A DNA stretch of 64,000 nucleotides, from assembly GCA_015680905.1 (NCBI GenBank), contig CM027381.1, positions 60,020,501 through 60,084,500 of the forward strand, read 5' to 3'. The position numbers were made by a program, and so were the translations under genes. Position 1 is the stretch's first letter, and each line of letters begins with the position of its first letter. Positions 1-10,738 of the stretch are shown here, in pieces. The notes below the pieces were generated by a model that was given only the letters and a program-made list of their open reading frames with translations, was not told the DNA's origin and made no database searches. Origin of the DNA: Coptis chinensis. Its lineage: Eukaryota; Streptophyta; Magnoliopsida; Ranunculales; Ranunculaceae.

Positions 1-720
1 TTTAATTTGATAATTAGTATTCATAATCTTAGTTTTAAATTAGTTTTAAATTCGGTTTAATCCATTTTGAATCTTAGACTATTGTTAAATTAGATTATAA
101 AGTTTAATTATTTATTCAATCATGAGTTGTTATATTTGTTATTGTTTAAGAAATGATAGTATAATAATTCAAGGCTAAAACCTCCATTAGAGGCCTTGAT
201 GAAACTTGATTTCGATTAGCGTAGAATAGTTCATAATGTTTTATTCCATTCTAGAAAGTAATTATTTCACCATGAGAATGGGTTTGATTGTTTCACATGC
301 TAGTTGTTAGTTGGTAAAGATTACCATGAACAATTAGGGATTAGAAACACCCAATTGTTATGCGGAAGCATTGCAATTCGGATTACGATAATTCTTCATT
401 AGTAAATTAAGTCGAGTTAAGGTGGAATCAAATTCCCCTAATTCATTATCATATAGTCAATTTAGTATTTTCGTATTTTGAATTACGATCATAGCATAAT
501 TACATAATTCGTACTCTCATTGACTTTGATAGACTGATAATCTTAGTAAACGTAAATTCTAAAGAACTAGAAGTGGAACGAACTTTCTATTCCAACTATA
601 TTGCAATAGCATCGAGAGTAGAAAACTTTGATAACATAAGCACATAAATAGTTTTAGTTTTACTTGCGTTTGAGTCTCGTAGCTTATTCATAGGTAAAAC
701 TATCGTTTTACATTTTATCA
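1..720 (+). mobile_element. Athila-type LTR, 3' part (element A)
   Basis: The sequence up to 720 ends in ATCA and is followed at once by a primer-binding-site-like AATGGCGCCGCTGTC. The same arrangement occurs in element C (LTR end 37229) and, reversed, in element B (24329). The 5' end of this LTR lies outside the window. No coding sequence is seen. The assignment rests on the shared LTR/PBS/leader layout with B and C, whose gag and protease are of Athila type. Confidence 0.7.
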
Positions 721-735
721 AATGGCGCCGCTGTC
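721..735 (+). other. Primer binding site of element A
   Basis: AATGGCGCCGCTGTC lies directly after the LTR end. TGGCGCC followed by a GC-rich stretch is the usual start of plant Ty3/gypsy primer binding sites; Athila elements use a tRNA-Asp-like site. Confidence 0.65.
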
Positions 736-864
736 ATCTTAGTTCCTTTTAGAATTGTTTTCATTAGTATTATTAGTCTTCCCAAAGTCCTATTAAACCC
801 ACCCACCCTTGTTTGATTCTAACAGTGATTGTCTGGTTCAAAAACAAAATTTTTTTTCCAAGAA

Positions 865-1030
865 CAAGCCTGAGCGCGCCCCGTGCCCATACAAGACTAA
901 TTTCGAGTGCCCCCTACGTTGAAGTGCCTAGAACTCGAGATTGGACCTGAGCGCGACCCGCGCCCATACAAGGCCAATTTCGAGTGCCTGGTACTCGAGT
1001 TGGACTTAAGCGCGAGCCGCGCCCTCTTCT
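865..1030 (+). repeat. GC-rich repeats in the Athila leader (A)
   Basis: Three related GC-rich blocks (near 871, 950 and 1010) contain GAGCGCGACCCGCGCCC-like words, spaced by AT-rich spacers with a repeated CGAGTGCC motif. They lie between PBS and gag start. Matching blocks in element C (37455-37650) form near-perfect hairpins. They stand out from the AT-rich surroundings. Confidence 0.7.
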
Positions 1031-1267
1031 GGAGCAGCCCAATTTTCACCGGTTAGTGCAAACTTCCATTACTTTAAGTTATTCAGTGTTTCTAACTTGT
1101 AACACATACTGAGCTCGCGTATACAAGTCGCTATTCATAAGCAAAGCAAGGAGGCATTCAGGTACTTCTTTCTTCCACTCCTCGCATCTCCTCTTAGAGG
1201 TTTATACTAGCATATCAGGATTGTTTTGATGGTTGTCGTGTTTAGTTAAGATTGTTCTTAGCCTTGC

Positions 1268-1448
1268 ATGAGATTAAGGTCAGGTAGAAGAAAAACATCT
1301 AACGTAATCAAACGTCAACATCCACAAACAAGCCTATCTAGTATACCACTCACTACACCTCTAGCTAGTATACCACACACCACACCTGAAATAATGGCTG
1401 AAGAAAGAGAGTCTCCTCTCTCTGACTTTTACAAAGCCTTGAACTCTT
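1268..1448 (+). pseudogene. Athila gag N-terminal fragment (element A)
   Basis: The frame opens MRLRSGR, typical of Athila-type gag starts, and carries MAEERESPLSDFYKAL. Nearly the same words start gag in element C (37916) and element B (23270, minus). After about residue 58 the Athila match stops and the sequence continues as integrase of a different element, so this is the head of a gag gene cut off by a recombination or deletion breakpoint. No capsid domain or zinc knuckle remains. The product would be structural protein of the virus-like particle. I place the end at about 1448; homology to the D integrase begins between 1440 and 1455. Confidence 0.6.
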
Positions 1449-1451
1449 ATC

Positions 1452-2266
1452 ACCTAGAGAGGTAATAAAATATTCATGCTAGTTGTAACTGACTACTTCA
1501 CTATATGGGTAAAGGCTATAGCATTGCAGCATATCAAAGAACAAGATATTATTAGTTTTCTGTTAGAAAGAGTGGTTTGTCGATACGGTCTGCCGTATGC
1601 CATTATATCGGATAATGGTTCTCAATTCATTGGTGGCAAGGTGATAGAGTTTCTAGAGTCATACAAAATTAAGAACTTCACATCGGCACCTTATTATGCT
1701 CTGGGTAATGGGCAAGATGAGGCGACAAATAAGACTATTATGGATAATATCAAAAAGAAGCTAGAGGACATGAAAGACTTATGGGTCGATGAATTAAACA
1801 GTGTGCTATGGGCATATAGAACAACTCTAAGGATAGCTACTGGGGAGTCACCATTCACTCTGGTTTATGGTATTGAAGTAGTCACTCCAGCCGAGATGGT
1901 GGTCTCAACATCTAGAACAATGCTTGTAGAAAAAAGGCTTAATGACCAAGGGATGCATTTAGAAATCCTAAACTTGGAAGAAAGAAAGAACAAACAAGAA
2001 TAAAGCTTGATTCTTATCACAGACAGCTCCGAAAGGCATTCAATAAAAAGGTAAGAGGAAGAAGTTTCCAAGAAGGCAACCTAGTGCTGAAAGAGGTAAC
2101 TCAAACTACAAAAGAAAAGGGAGCTGGAAAGTTATCGACAAACTGGGAAGGCCCTTACAATATCCATAAGGTTGGAATAAATGGGGCATATTATTTGAAG
2201 AGTGTTAATGGATAGTTACTACCAAAACCTCAGAATGTCAATATTCTAAAGGTATTCTTTCAATAA
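1452..2266 (+). pseudogene. Integrase core and C-terminus (element E)
   Basis: The retroviral-type integrase would insert element cDNA into the nuclear genome. From 1476 the frame shows TDYFTIWVKAI, the second catalytic Asp in SDNGSQF and the catalytic Glu in GQDEATNK. A conserved WAYRTT and GESPFTLVYG stretch and a C-terminal GPYNI/AYYLKS module with a final KVFFQ follow. The zinc-finger part and the first Asp are lost by the 5' truncation. The reading frame shifts near 2000, and a stop lies near 2050 and in the last 20 codons. Element D's copy (19785-20691) aligns along the whole length. Confidence 0.85.
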
Positions 2267-2358
2267 TGTATTTTTCAATTTTATTACGTAATGAGCTATG
2301 TAGCAAGAATATTCAGTTCAATAAAAAGTTTCAAATTCATAAAGTTATGATGTTATAA

Positions 2359-3235
2359 TATGTGCATAAAGCCCTGATATCGATGGAAATGTTGATATTA
2401 GGCATATCGCCAAAAGTCTTGGTATCAGAAACAGTGGTAGATACCAGGCATATAAAGCCCTGATATCGACGAAAATGTTGATATCAAGCATATCGCCAAA
2501 AGTCCTAGTATCAAAAACAGTGACAGATACCAGGCATATAAAGCCCTAATATCGACAAAAATGTTGGTATCAGGTATATCGTCAAAAGTCCTGGTATTAG
2601 AAACAGTGATAGATACCAGGCACATAAAGCCATGATATCGACAGAAATGTTGGTATCAGGCATATCGTCAAAAATCCTGGTATCAGAAATAGTGGCAGAT
2701 ACCAGACACATAAAGCTATTATATCGACAGAAATATTTGTATCAGGCATATCGTTAAAAGTCCTGGTATCAGAAACAGTGGCAGATACCAGGCACATAAA
2801 GTCCTGTTATCGACAGACGTGTTGATATCAGGCACATAAAGTTATGTTACCGATAGATGTGTTGATATCAGGCACATAAAGCCCTGATGTCGACAGAAAT
2901 GTTGATATCAGGCATATCGTCAAAAGTCTTAGTATTAGAAACAGTGGTAGATACCAAGCACATGTAGCCCTGATATCGACAGAAATGTATGTATCAGGCA
3001 TATCGTCAAAAGTCCTGGTATCATAAACAGTGGCATATACCAGGCACATAAAGCCCTGATATCGATAGAAATGTTGGTATCGGGCATATCGTCAAAAGTC
3101 CTAGTATCAGAAACAGGAGCATATATCAAGCACATAAAGCCCTGATATCAACAGAAATGTTGGTATCAGGTATATTGCCGAAAGCCCTGGCATCAAAATC
3201 CGATACAAAGCTTGGGCACAAAAAGTTCTGATATC
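2359..3235 (+). repeat. 86-bp tandem repeat array, about 10 copies (E)
   Basis: Units read CATAAAGCCCTGATATCGAC, then GAAATGTTGGTATCAGGC, then ATATCGTCAAAAGTCCTGG. They recur about every 86 bp, with one shortened unit near 2840. The array starts about 95 bp after the integrase stop. The same unit occurs after the integrase of element D (20788-21243). Overlapping minus-strand frames of 66-73 aa in the array are by-products of the repeat. Confidence 0.9.
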
Positions 3236-3712
3236 AGATATATCATTAAAAGCTTTGGTATTAGAAATTGTCAAATGATTAAGGTATGTGTTTTAGAGTT
3301 TTTTTTTAAGTATCAGTGATAATCTTTTTGTTTAGGGATATCGGAAATTTTCATTTTCAAAGTTATATATTCCAAGTATCACTGATACTATTTTTGTTTT
3401 ATATTGGAGGGTATTGAAAATTTTACTTATTGCAATGTGAAAATTTTGAAATTTTAAGCACATATAGTAAGGTAATAAATAGTTTATTCTTCATTTTCAT
3501 CTTCAAAAAGTTAAACAGAGCATTGGAAAATGAATAACAAAAAGAAGACGTCAGTCGTCATCTTCATCATCATCGTCATCTTCATTCTCATCATCACCAT
3601 CAGTTGAAGATCCATCATTGCCTTTTTCATAGCAGTATGAGTCCCGAGGCCATTCATCTTTATATTATTCTTCTTCATTTTCTTCATTTTCTTCTTCTTC
3701 ATCTCTTCTTTT

Positions 3713-3771
3713 TCTTCTTCTTCTTCTTCTTCTTCTTCTTCTTCTTCTTCTTCTTCTGCTTCTTTTTCTTC
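3713..3771. repeat. (CTT)n/(GAA)n microsatellite
   Basis: An almost uninterrupted run of CTT triplets, with a few TTT and GCT variants, encodes the Glu-rich tail of the antisense reading frame on the minus strand. The plus-strand poly-Phe frame across it is an artefact. Confidence 0.9.
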
Positions 3772-4265
3772 TTCATCATCGGAATACTCAGTGGTTGGGC
3801 AATCTGACCAATGAGGCCATTCCGGAAGGACCATGAGAATAGCAAGAGTGGTAAGAAATAGGAAAGGGGAGAGATTCTTCGGTTAAGTTTTGTTACTTTC
3901 AGTAAAAGGTTTGTAAAACGCAAGTTAGATTCATGATTTTTGAGGATCTTTTTATACAAGTAAGAAATTCTAAAAACGAGGAAAATTAATGATGTTTAGC
4001 AAAAAAACGAGAAAATTTAAGAGTGATTAGCAAGAAAACGAGAAGATTTAATGGGATTAGTTGAAAAAGTAATTTTTTGGCTATCTGTGCGCAGAACGGT
4101 TTAAAAGTGTTAATTCATTCAATGGTAATTCAATAAAATTTAATGGGCTATTATTTTAATTCATGTTGGATTTTGAGACAATTTTATGATTTAATTTATT
4201 AAGGATAATATGAGCCTTTAAGTTTCAAAATAGTGGATAAGTATTACAAAATTCATTATCACATG

Positions 4266-4650
4266 TCTAAGTATCAGTGATACTCTCTTTTTGTTTGAAG
4301 GTATCGAAAATTTCATTTTCTAATGATACAAGTCTAAGTATCAGTGATACTCTCTTTTTGTTTGAGGGTATCAAAAATTTCATTTTCTAATGATACAAGT
4401 CTAAGTATCAGTGATATTATATTATTTTTTTGTTTGAGGGTATCGAAAATTTCATTTTCTAATGATACAAGTCTAAGTATCAGTGATATTATATTATTTT
4501 TTTGTTTGAGGGTATCGAAAATTTCATTTTCTGATGATATAAGTCTAAGTATCGGTGATAATTCTCTTTTTGTTAGAGAGGATCGAAAATTTCATTTTCT
4601 GATTATACAAGTCTAAGTATCGGTGATAATTCTTTTTTTTTTGTTTGAGG
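4266..4650 (+). repeat. 67-72-bp tandem repeat array, six copies (E)
   Basis: Units start TCTAAGTATCAGTGATA at 4266, 4333, 4400, 4472, 4544 and 4612. Each contains TTTTTGTTTGAGGGTATCGA and ATTTCATTTTCTAATGATAC. Related single copies lie at 3300-3420. The 90-aa plus-strand frame at 4344-4616 is just the repeat read through. Confidence 0.85.
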
Positions 4651-7360
4651 ACTTATTTCTGATGATGTTGATGAAGAAGAAACTCCAACAGCGACTCCTT
4701 CTAATCCTGACCAAGCAACTATCTTATCTTCTTGCATTTCTGCTGAGACTACCCAGAACATTTCTGCTGACTTAGCTGATGTGGATAATCTCCTTAATAT
4801 TTCTCCAGTCAACAATTAAAATTTTTCTCATGGTTTTGTAATACTGATACAATTGGATTCTTCTTGAATCTTTATCACATGCTTTCATTTATTATTTTTC
4901 TGAATACCAATGGGATTTGAGCATATGAAACTTTGAACTCTATACCGTCGATATCCTTTGATAGAATCATATATTTATGTCAGGCGTTTAGCGGCAGATA
5001 TATTGCACATGGCAATTTTATAGTTGGGAAGAATGCAATTGGTAGACATAGTAACACCTAAATCGTCACTAGGCTTATCAACCTAAAGTGAGGCTGTCAA
5101 AGGGATATCACTTCCATCAACCAAACGGAAGACAGGTTTGAATAGGTGAGTAGTATCGGCAGATGGAACAGAGGCAAGAGTTTGAACCAGCATCAAGACC
5201 ACTTTCACCCCAGGTAGTTTTTCTTTTCTTAGCACTAGAATTAGTATGGGTATCTTCTTGTGAAGGAGCAGGATGTTTATCCTTGAAAGAAGCAACATGA
5301 GTATCTAAGGGAGGGGCAGTAGGTTTATCCTGTGAAGCTTTAGCCGACATGTTTTCGGCAGCTTTCTTTTTTCCCTTATCAGATAATTGGCGACCAACAT
5401 TTGGATTTATCGCCACTCGAGGTGCCATATCTGTATATAACAAATTATGCTGGTCAAATACATCTTGCAGAAAGGGATATTGATAAAAGTCAGGAACTTA
5501 TTTTTTAATCTAGGGAAAAAGATCTGGAGTCATTTTAAGGTTATTATTTAAGTAATCAATATAGCATCGGGGAAGAATAGGACGCAGTTCATGCAAAGCG
5601 AAGGAGGACAAAAGAAAAGAAGGATCATCTAGAGGATTTTCTAAAGGATACTGAGTTGGAAGTGGCGACTGACCCATTTTATGAAGAGCCATACTTTTGA
5701 GAACATAAAGAGGGGCACGATAATTAGTGATGTTTGGAAGATAAACATCATCGTTGGGGTTGCCTTCTTTATCAGCCCCAGTCTTGTCATCGACTTCTTC
5801 ATTAGTTCCTTCCAAAAGTTTAAGTACTCTTTTCGAATTCCCGCGAACCTTATCAAAATGAGGAAGGAGAACTGAAAAGATACAGACAGGTTTGGGTCAT
5901 ATTGGAATTCTGATATACAGATATCGAAAATAAAACAAAAGGGATATTATACCTGAAGAATTGAAAACTTGATGTTTCAGAGGAGGAATGGCTTCAATAT
6001 CGGCACTCTCCCAATCACCAAAAACTATGATGGGGTACAAAGTCCATTCTTTGTCTCTTTTATGATTTTTTCGAATGATACCCATAATTAAGGTCTTTCT
6101 TTGAATGTTTTTTGGGATAAAAATATCCAAGGTGCTTCTCACAAAATTTATAGTGAAGAAAGATGTCGGACAATCGGATTCTATAAGCTTCATATTTTTC
6201 TAAAGAGAGGTGTCTATTGTAATAGTTACAAACAAACATCAACCTCCAGAAATTACCCATGCTCTGACCAGGGGAAATGTTGAGATGATTTAAAACTTTG
6301 CGGGCGAGGTTTGTCAGAGGAAATCTAAACCCTGCGATGATTTGGCCAACAGTGACAATAATGGCTTTCTTAGTACCACTCTGGCATTCGGTATTTTTCC
6401 GAGTGCCAGCATAATGTTGAAGATAAAGGGATTTGGGAATTCGATAGGCGGCATGGACTAAAGCTAGATTCAGCCATTTAATAAAGAAGGGGCTGAGACC
6501 ATGTTTCCATCGACTAGTATCTTCAACAGTCTCGCGTTCAGATTCAGAAGCAGAAGTTTTAAAAGGATGACAAGGAATTCCTTCTACAACATAATCCAAT
6601 TCCCAGGAGGTATAAGGTTGATATGTCCTAGTAAAAGTAGAAGCAAAGTTATGGCTATCACTTCTATCGTTAGAATGAGTATCTTCACTATTGGTACTAA
6701 CATCAGAAAGGGTATCTTCACTCGCCATCAAGATGACTATAAACAAAGAGATGACGATAAAGGTATTTTTAGTATCGTCAATTTAATCTATATAGCACAT
6801 AGTCAATAATGCGGTTTGCATATCGGAAATATCGATATGAGGGTTTTCAGTCAATACATCCGATATGTAAAACAACATAGGGTTATACATACAGATCATG
6901 TTAGGTATGTAAAGATGCAAACTTTTAAGCATTTTGAAGAATGATATAGTACTTATTTTCTACTATTATGTAACAAGAACATACACAATTTTATAGTTTT
7001 CAAGTTTCAAAAATCTTCAAATCCATAAAGTGTCGGTTTGTATTTCTTTCAAAACTTATATAAGAATGTGGATTTCAGAGTAACAAGTAAAGTGCAGGAA
7101 GTAAAGAATGTACCTTACAGCTTGCAAAAGTTGGTCTCTTCTGAAAAAGAATAGAGAGTTGCAAAGACGAAGATAAAGGAGTATATTTGTTTTTTCTGGT
7201 TTCGCTAGGTAGCATATACAAGAAGTTGGAAAGATGAGGGAAAGAGAAACGGTTTATTCAAAATTTGGACCGGGTTGGTATCTAGGCCCAGATGTGAAAA
7301 TAAGTGTTTCTGATATAACCGCTTCTTGAAAAGTTGAAATTTGAAGTGAAATTTTAAAAT

Positions 7361-7375
7361 TTCGAGAGGGGGTGA
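7361..7375 (+). other. Polypurine tract of element E
   Basis: TTCGAGAGGGGGTGA lies directly before the 3' LTR start TGTAGTGGGC. A purine run at this position primes plus-strand DNA synthesis. Confidence 0.75.
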
Positions 7376-7823
7376 TGTAGTGGGCAAATATCGTACCTTT
7401 AGGTATTTTATATGATATTTCAAAACTCGAGATATTGATATAAGGATCAATATCTTGGTATGTTTCGTGTTTATTTTAAACATTTGCAGGTACTGAGAGG
7501 GAAAGAAAGGAGGAAGATAATGGACATCTGTCATAAGTTGATTGGGTCAAAGCTAATTGAAGAGACTATATAAAAACTGAAGGAGTAGACAAAAGATTCA
7601 TAGGAACATTCCCACAAAAATTGTTAGAAAACAGGAGAGAGAAACAGAGCGATTGTATAACAACCATTGTTGTTCAAATAAAAAGCTTTAGCTTACTTCG
7701 TATTTCTTTCTTCAACTCAATTCAACCTCATTCAAACTACATTTCCATCACTGATCTTCAATTACGAACAATAATTCGTGTGATCTTAGATCGATTATCC
7801 AAAGATTGTTCTTGGACATCACA
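7376..7823 (+). mobile_element. 3' LTR of element E
   Basis: Starts TGTAGTGGGCAAATATCG, ends GACATCACA, and aligns along its length with the 5' LTR of element D (8130-8557). A TATA-like ACTATATAAAAAC lies near 7565. The 5-bp right flank is CCCAT; the left end of the element is missing, so the target-site duplication cannot be tested. Confidence 0.85.
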
Positions 7824-7868
7824 CCCATAGTGTCATACACTGAAACAAAAGAAACATAGGATGGTTAG

Positions 7869-8129
7869 TCAATGCAATTGGAGTTGGAGATTCTCAAGGA
7901 ACAATTTAATGGTGATTTTCTTAATCCTTTAATTAATAAATGTTGCACGTTTGATCAGGGAAAGGCCGTTGGGGGAATTACTATGTGCAATTCTGGATGA
8001 GAGGATGTCTGGAAACACTACAGTTGTGTTGCTTGCATCTCGAGGACGTGGCAAATTAGTTGCACTTGGTCTATCAATTGCAAGAGCAATTGCTTTAGGG
8101 TACTTAACCATTTTTGTCACCACACCTAG
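7869..8129 (+). pseudogene. RNA cytidine acetyltransferase (NAT10/Kre33-type) exon fragment
   Basis: Translation gives LELEILKEQFNGDF, NPLINKCCTFDQGKAV, then after a one-base frameshift VVLLASRGRGKLVALGL and GYLTIFVTTPS. This order matches the region of plant RNA cytidine acetyltransferase around the helicase/ATPase P-loop (family wording: KCCTLDQGKAV, then ARGRGKSAALGL, then YVTAPSP). The enzyme makes N4-acetylcytidine in 18S rRNA and tRNA in the nucleolus. Here the Walker-A Ser is Leu and the frame is shifted, so the copy is dead. It ends exactly where the LTR of element D starts, which suggests D inserted into this exon. The continuation of the exon is not found in the window. Confidence 0.75.
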
Positions 8130-8557
8130 TGTAGTGGGCAAATATCGTGCCTTTAGGCATTTTATCTAAAATTTCAAAGCTTGAGATATTGACATAAGGG
8201 TTAATATCTCAGTATATTTCGTAGTTATTTCAAACATTTGTAGGTATTGAGCGGGAAAAGAAGGAGAAAGACAATGGACACGCATTGATCAGTGATTGGA
8301 GATGGGAACATTATTTATAGAGAAGATCAAGAAGGAAACATGATCAGAAAAAGGGGAATTACTTTCATTTTCTAAAAACAGAGAGTAAGTATCAAGAGCT
8401 AGATCATGTAATCAATTATTCATTTGATAAAGTCCTTTGATTCCAAAATCAATCTTCTTTAGTCATTCAAATTACATTTCCACCATTCATCTTCAATTAC
8501 GAGCATTAATTCGAGTGATCCTAGAACAATTAAGAGAGATTGTTCTTAGACATCACA
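8130..8557 (+). mobile_element. 5' LTR of element D
   Basis: Begins TGTAGTGGGC, ends CATCACA, and is directly followed by the PBS TTGGCGCCGTCTGTG. It matches the LTR at 7376-7823. The bases just upstream are CCTAG, the candidate target-site sequence. Confidence 0.85.
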
Positions 8558-8575
8558 TTGGCGCCGTCTGTGCAT
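8558..8575 (+). other. Primer binding site of element D
   Basis: TTGGCGCCGTCTGTGCAT follows the LTR end. TGGCGCCGTCTGTG is the common PBS start of Tat-lineage elements. Confidence 0.8.
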
Positions 8576-8680
8576 CGAGAACAAGAGAATTTTAAATTTT
8601 CTTCTTCTTCAATTTCGAATTTGTGGTTTTTTAAGTTTGAGTGAAACAAGAGTGAGTAGTGGATTGAAAATTGAATCGCA

Positions 8681-10027
8681 ATGGCTCAAAAGAAAAGAAC
8701 AAACAGCAAGCGATTGGATAATGATAATCAATCATAGATAAGGAATAAAAAAGCTTCAACAAGTAAACGGTATCAAGAAGAAAACAATGAAGTAAAAGTT
8801 TCACTTCAAGAAGTGTTGAAGCGGTTGAGGGAGGTTGAAAAACAAAATGCACTATTAATTAAAGAGAATCAAGAGATGAAGAATGCAAGTCCAAGCCAGA
8901 TTTTAAAAGATTCGAATGTTGGAGAGGAGGAGGCTTGTAGTTCAAAGTCCCTTAGTCACCATACAGAGAAGGTATCGGCGAAAGACAAAAGAATTGGGGA
9001 AGTATCGGCGATACCTATAATGCCGATGCCACAGCCAATCACCAAATAAATGATACAAGAAATGATGTCGAAGCAGTTCGGTGACCAAATTCTAGAGAAA
9101 ACCTCAGCATTGATAAGGAGGTTGGCCGATGATGTCAGCAGGAACCCTATTTATCAAAGTGTTGAGATGATGCCTCTTCCACCCAAGTTCAAGATTCCCA
9201 AGTATACTCAATATGATGGGACATCGGACACTATGGATCATTTGATTGGGTATCGACACCAATTTTATATCTATCAAGGAGCAACTTATCTAGATTCGTT
9301 GTTATGTAAATCATTTTCTTCAAGTCTGAAGGGGAAGGCATTGAAATGGTTTTGCTCTCTGCAAGAGGGATCGATATCTTGCTTCAGGGAGATCGAGGAA
9401 AAATTTCTGACGAATTATGGTCATCAGCGAGTAAAGCTAAAGCAAGTATCAGTTTTGTTTCAACTCAAGCAAGGAAAGAAGGATTCTCTAAAAACCTTCT
9501 TGTAGCGTTTCAAGGAAGAAGCGGAGCTGGTAAAGCATTTAGATGAATAAGAAATTATAGCGGTGATGGCATTTAAAATAGGGCTTATCCCAGGTTCAGA
9601 TATGCACAAATATATGCTTCAAAAATATATTAAAACTTTGAGAGAATTGTATGACAAAACTGAGAAGGATGTGCCTGTTGAAGAAGGTATTCTAGTAGCA
9701 TCGATTCAACCAGTGTTGCAGGTATCTGAATCAAGTAAGTCTGCCAAGGAGGAAAGCTATAATAAGTTAGATAAGAGGAAATCGGCTGAGTCTTATCCAA
9801 AATCAGAAAATCAACCTCCACAGAAAAAGAAGTTTGAGAGATCTCTGAAAGAGGACTTAGATCCAAGTAATTACATAGCTATTAATACTACTGTGGAGGA
9901 TATTTTAAGAATGGTGGGGAAAGAACCTTATTTCCAACATCCGATGTATAAGCTTCGGGAGATAGCAGATAAACCATTCTATAACTTCCATAAAGTCAAG
10001 AATCACAAGACAAACAAGTGTCTGTAA
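8681..10027 (+). pseudogene. gag polyprotein (element D)
   Basis: Starts MAQKKRTNSKR at 8681. A coiled-coil stretch (LQEVLKRLREVEKQNALL) is followed by the retrotransposon gag domain: FKIPKYTQYDGTSDTMDHL, then KGKALKWFCSL and FLTNYGHQR (about 9188-9440). The product would form the virus-like particle. In-frame stops occur near 8735, at 9047, near 9503 and near 9548, so no full-length protein can be made. The C-terminal part has the usual YCxFHxxxxHxTxxC-like region degraded to YNFHKVKNHKTNKC. The next frame (protease) starts 13 bases further on. Confidence 0.85.
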
Positions 10028-10039
10028 TTTATTAGAGAA

Positions 10040-10738
10040 GTGGATAGATTAATGAGGGATGGAAAGCTCAAGGAGTTCAGAGCTGATACTAGGCCTGCAG
10101 TGACAGCTATGGTGAATGAGAAGCCCCTAGGGGTAATCAACATGATATACAAAGGGGTCATCCCACAGAAAAAGATTATAAGGGATAAGATTCGGAAGAT
10201 ATCGACAGTTAAAGAGGTACTAGAAGTGAATGTTGAGCCAATACTGGTGAGCCCTACACTAGTATCAGCAAGCATACCTGGAGCAATTATTTTTGTACCT
10301 GATGATCTATCCAAGGTAATGTTACCTCATGATAACGCTTTATTAATTACTTTGAGGATATTAGGATATGATGTACAAAAGATGTTGGTCGATTATGGAA
10401 GTTCGGTAAACATTCTTTTTTGGAAAGCTTTCACGGGTATCGGATTTGATGAGTCGCATCTGAAAGAACCACAGTTTAATCTGTTTAGTTTCAATGGAAG
10501 CTCTACTAGGCCAGCTAGAGAAATTAAATTACTAGTGAGAGCTGGTCCACAGACGATTATGGCTAAATTTATAATCATCAAGCATCATTCAGAATATAAT
10601 GTTATCTTGGGAAAAAAGTGGATACGTGCTATGAGAGCAGTTCCAAGTACTTTTTACAAAGTTATTAGATTTCCAACGACTTATGGGTTACATGAGATAA
10701 GTCAAATTAAATTTCAGCAAAATCAAAAACTTGGTTAG
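10040..10738 (+). CDS. Aspartic protease region (element D pol)
   Basis: The longest uninterrupted frame of D (232 aa) is the linker plus retropepsin. VMLPHDNALLITLRI precedes the active-site loop MLVDYGSSVNILF, so the catalytic Asp and GSS are kept while the usual Thr is Tyr. YNVILGKKWIRAMRAVPS is the conserved ILGRxW-type flap/helix region. It would cleave the gag-pol polyprotein inside the particle. It is a domain of a polyprotein rather than a free gene. It ends at a stop at 10736, and RT restarts at 11010. Confidence 0.8.
   Translation: MDRLMRDGKLKEFRADTRPAVTAMVNEKPLGVINMIYKGVIPQKKIIRDKIRKISTVKEVLEVNVEPILVSPTLVSASIPGAIIFVPDDLSKVMLPHDNALLITLRILGYDVQKMLVDYGSSVNILFWKAFTGIGFDESHLKEPQFNLFSFNGSSTRPAREIKLLVRAGPQTIMAKFIIIKHHSEYNVILGKKWIRAMRAVPSTFYKVIRFPTTYGLHEISQIKFQQNQKLG

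Larger units (their letters stand above)
3511..6746 (-). pseudogene. Antisense gene in the 3' region of element E
   Basis: Minus-strand reading frames run from about 6728 (MASEDTLSDVSTN start, read within a slightly longer frame from 6746) to 3511. The first block (6746-6060) contains FRFPLTNLARKVLNHL and PGQSMGNFWRLM. This resembles the 'putative gypsy-type transposon' domain (PF04195-like) found in antisense ORFs of Tat elements. Further blocks are 5856-5510 and 5443-5117 (KGKKKAAENMS, KKRKTTW: basic, nuclear-type). The last is an acidic Glu-rich tail (3834-3511) encoded by a (GAA)n tract. The blocks are in different frames; introns or frameshifts could both explain this. A tandem-repeat block (4266-4650) and degraded sequence separate the tail. 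The function of such proteins is unknown. Confidence 0.5.
1449..7823 (+). mobile_element. Tat-type Ty3/gypsy element E, 5'-truncated
   Basis: Contents in order: integrase end, 86-bp tandem repeats, 67-72-bp tandem repeats, antisense gene, polypurine tract and 3' LTR. gag, PR, RT and RNase H are missing because the element is cut at the junction with element A. The integrase, the 86-bp repeats and the LTR closely match element D, so E and D are one family. The layout of antisense gene plus long 3' UTR is known for the Tat lineage (Grande, RIRE2 and relatives). Confidence 0.75.

Noticed and set aside
2425..3135. Series of similar 66-73-aa minus-strand frames, like a gene family
   Set aside because: They recur with the 86-bp tandem unit and overlap each other; they are the repeat read through, not genes.
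3604..3807. Plus-strand poly-Phe frame, possible membrane protein
   Set aside because: Produced by the (CTT)n microsatellite.
4344..4616. 90-aa frame with repeated ILSFCLRVSKISFSNDTS
   Set aside because: It follows the 67-72-bp tandem repeats and has no start context or domain.
2359..4650. CRISPR-like regular repeats
   Set aside because: The units are contiguous head-to-tail tandem repeats without unique spacers, in plant retrotransposon UTRs.
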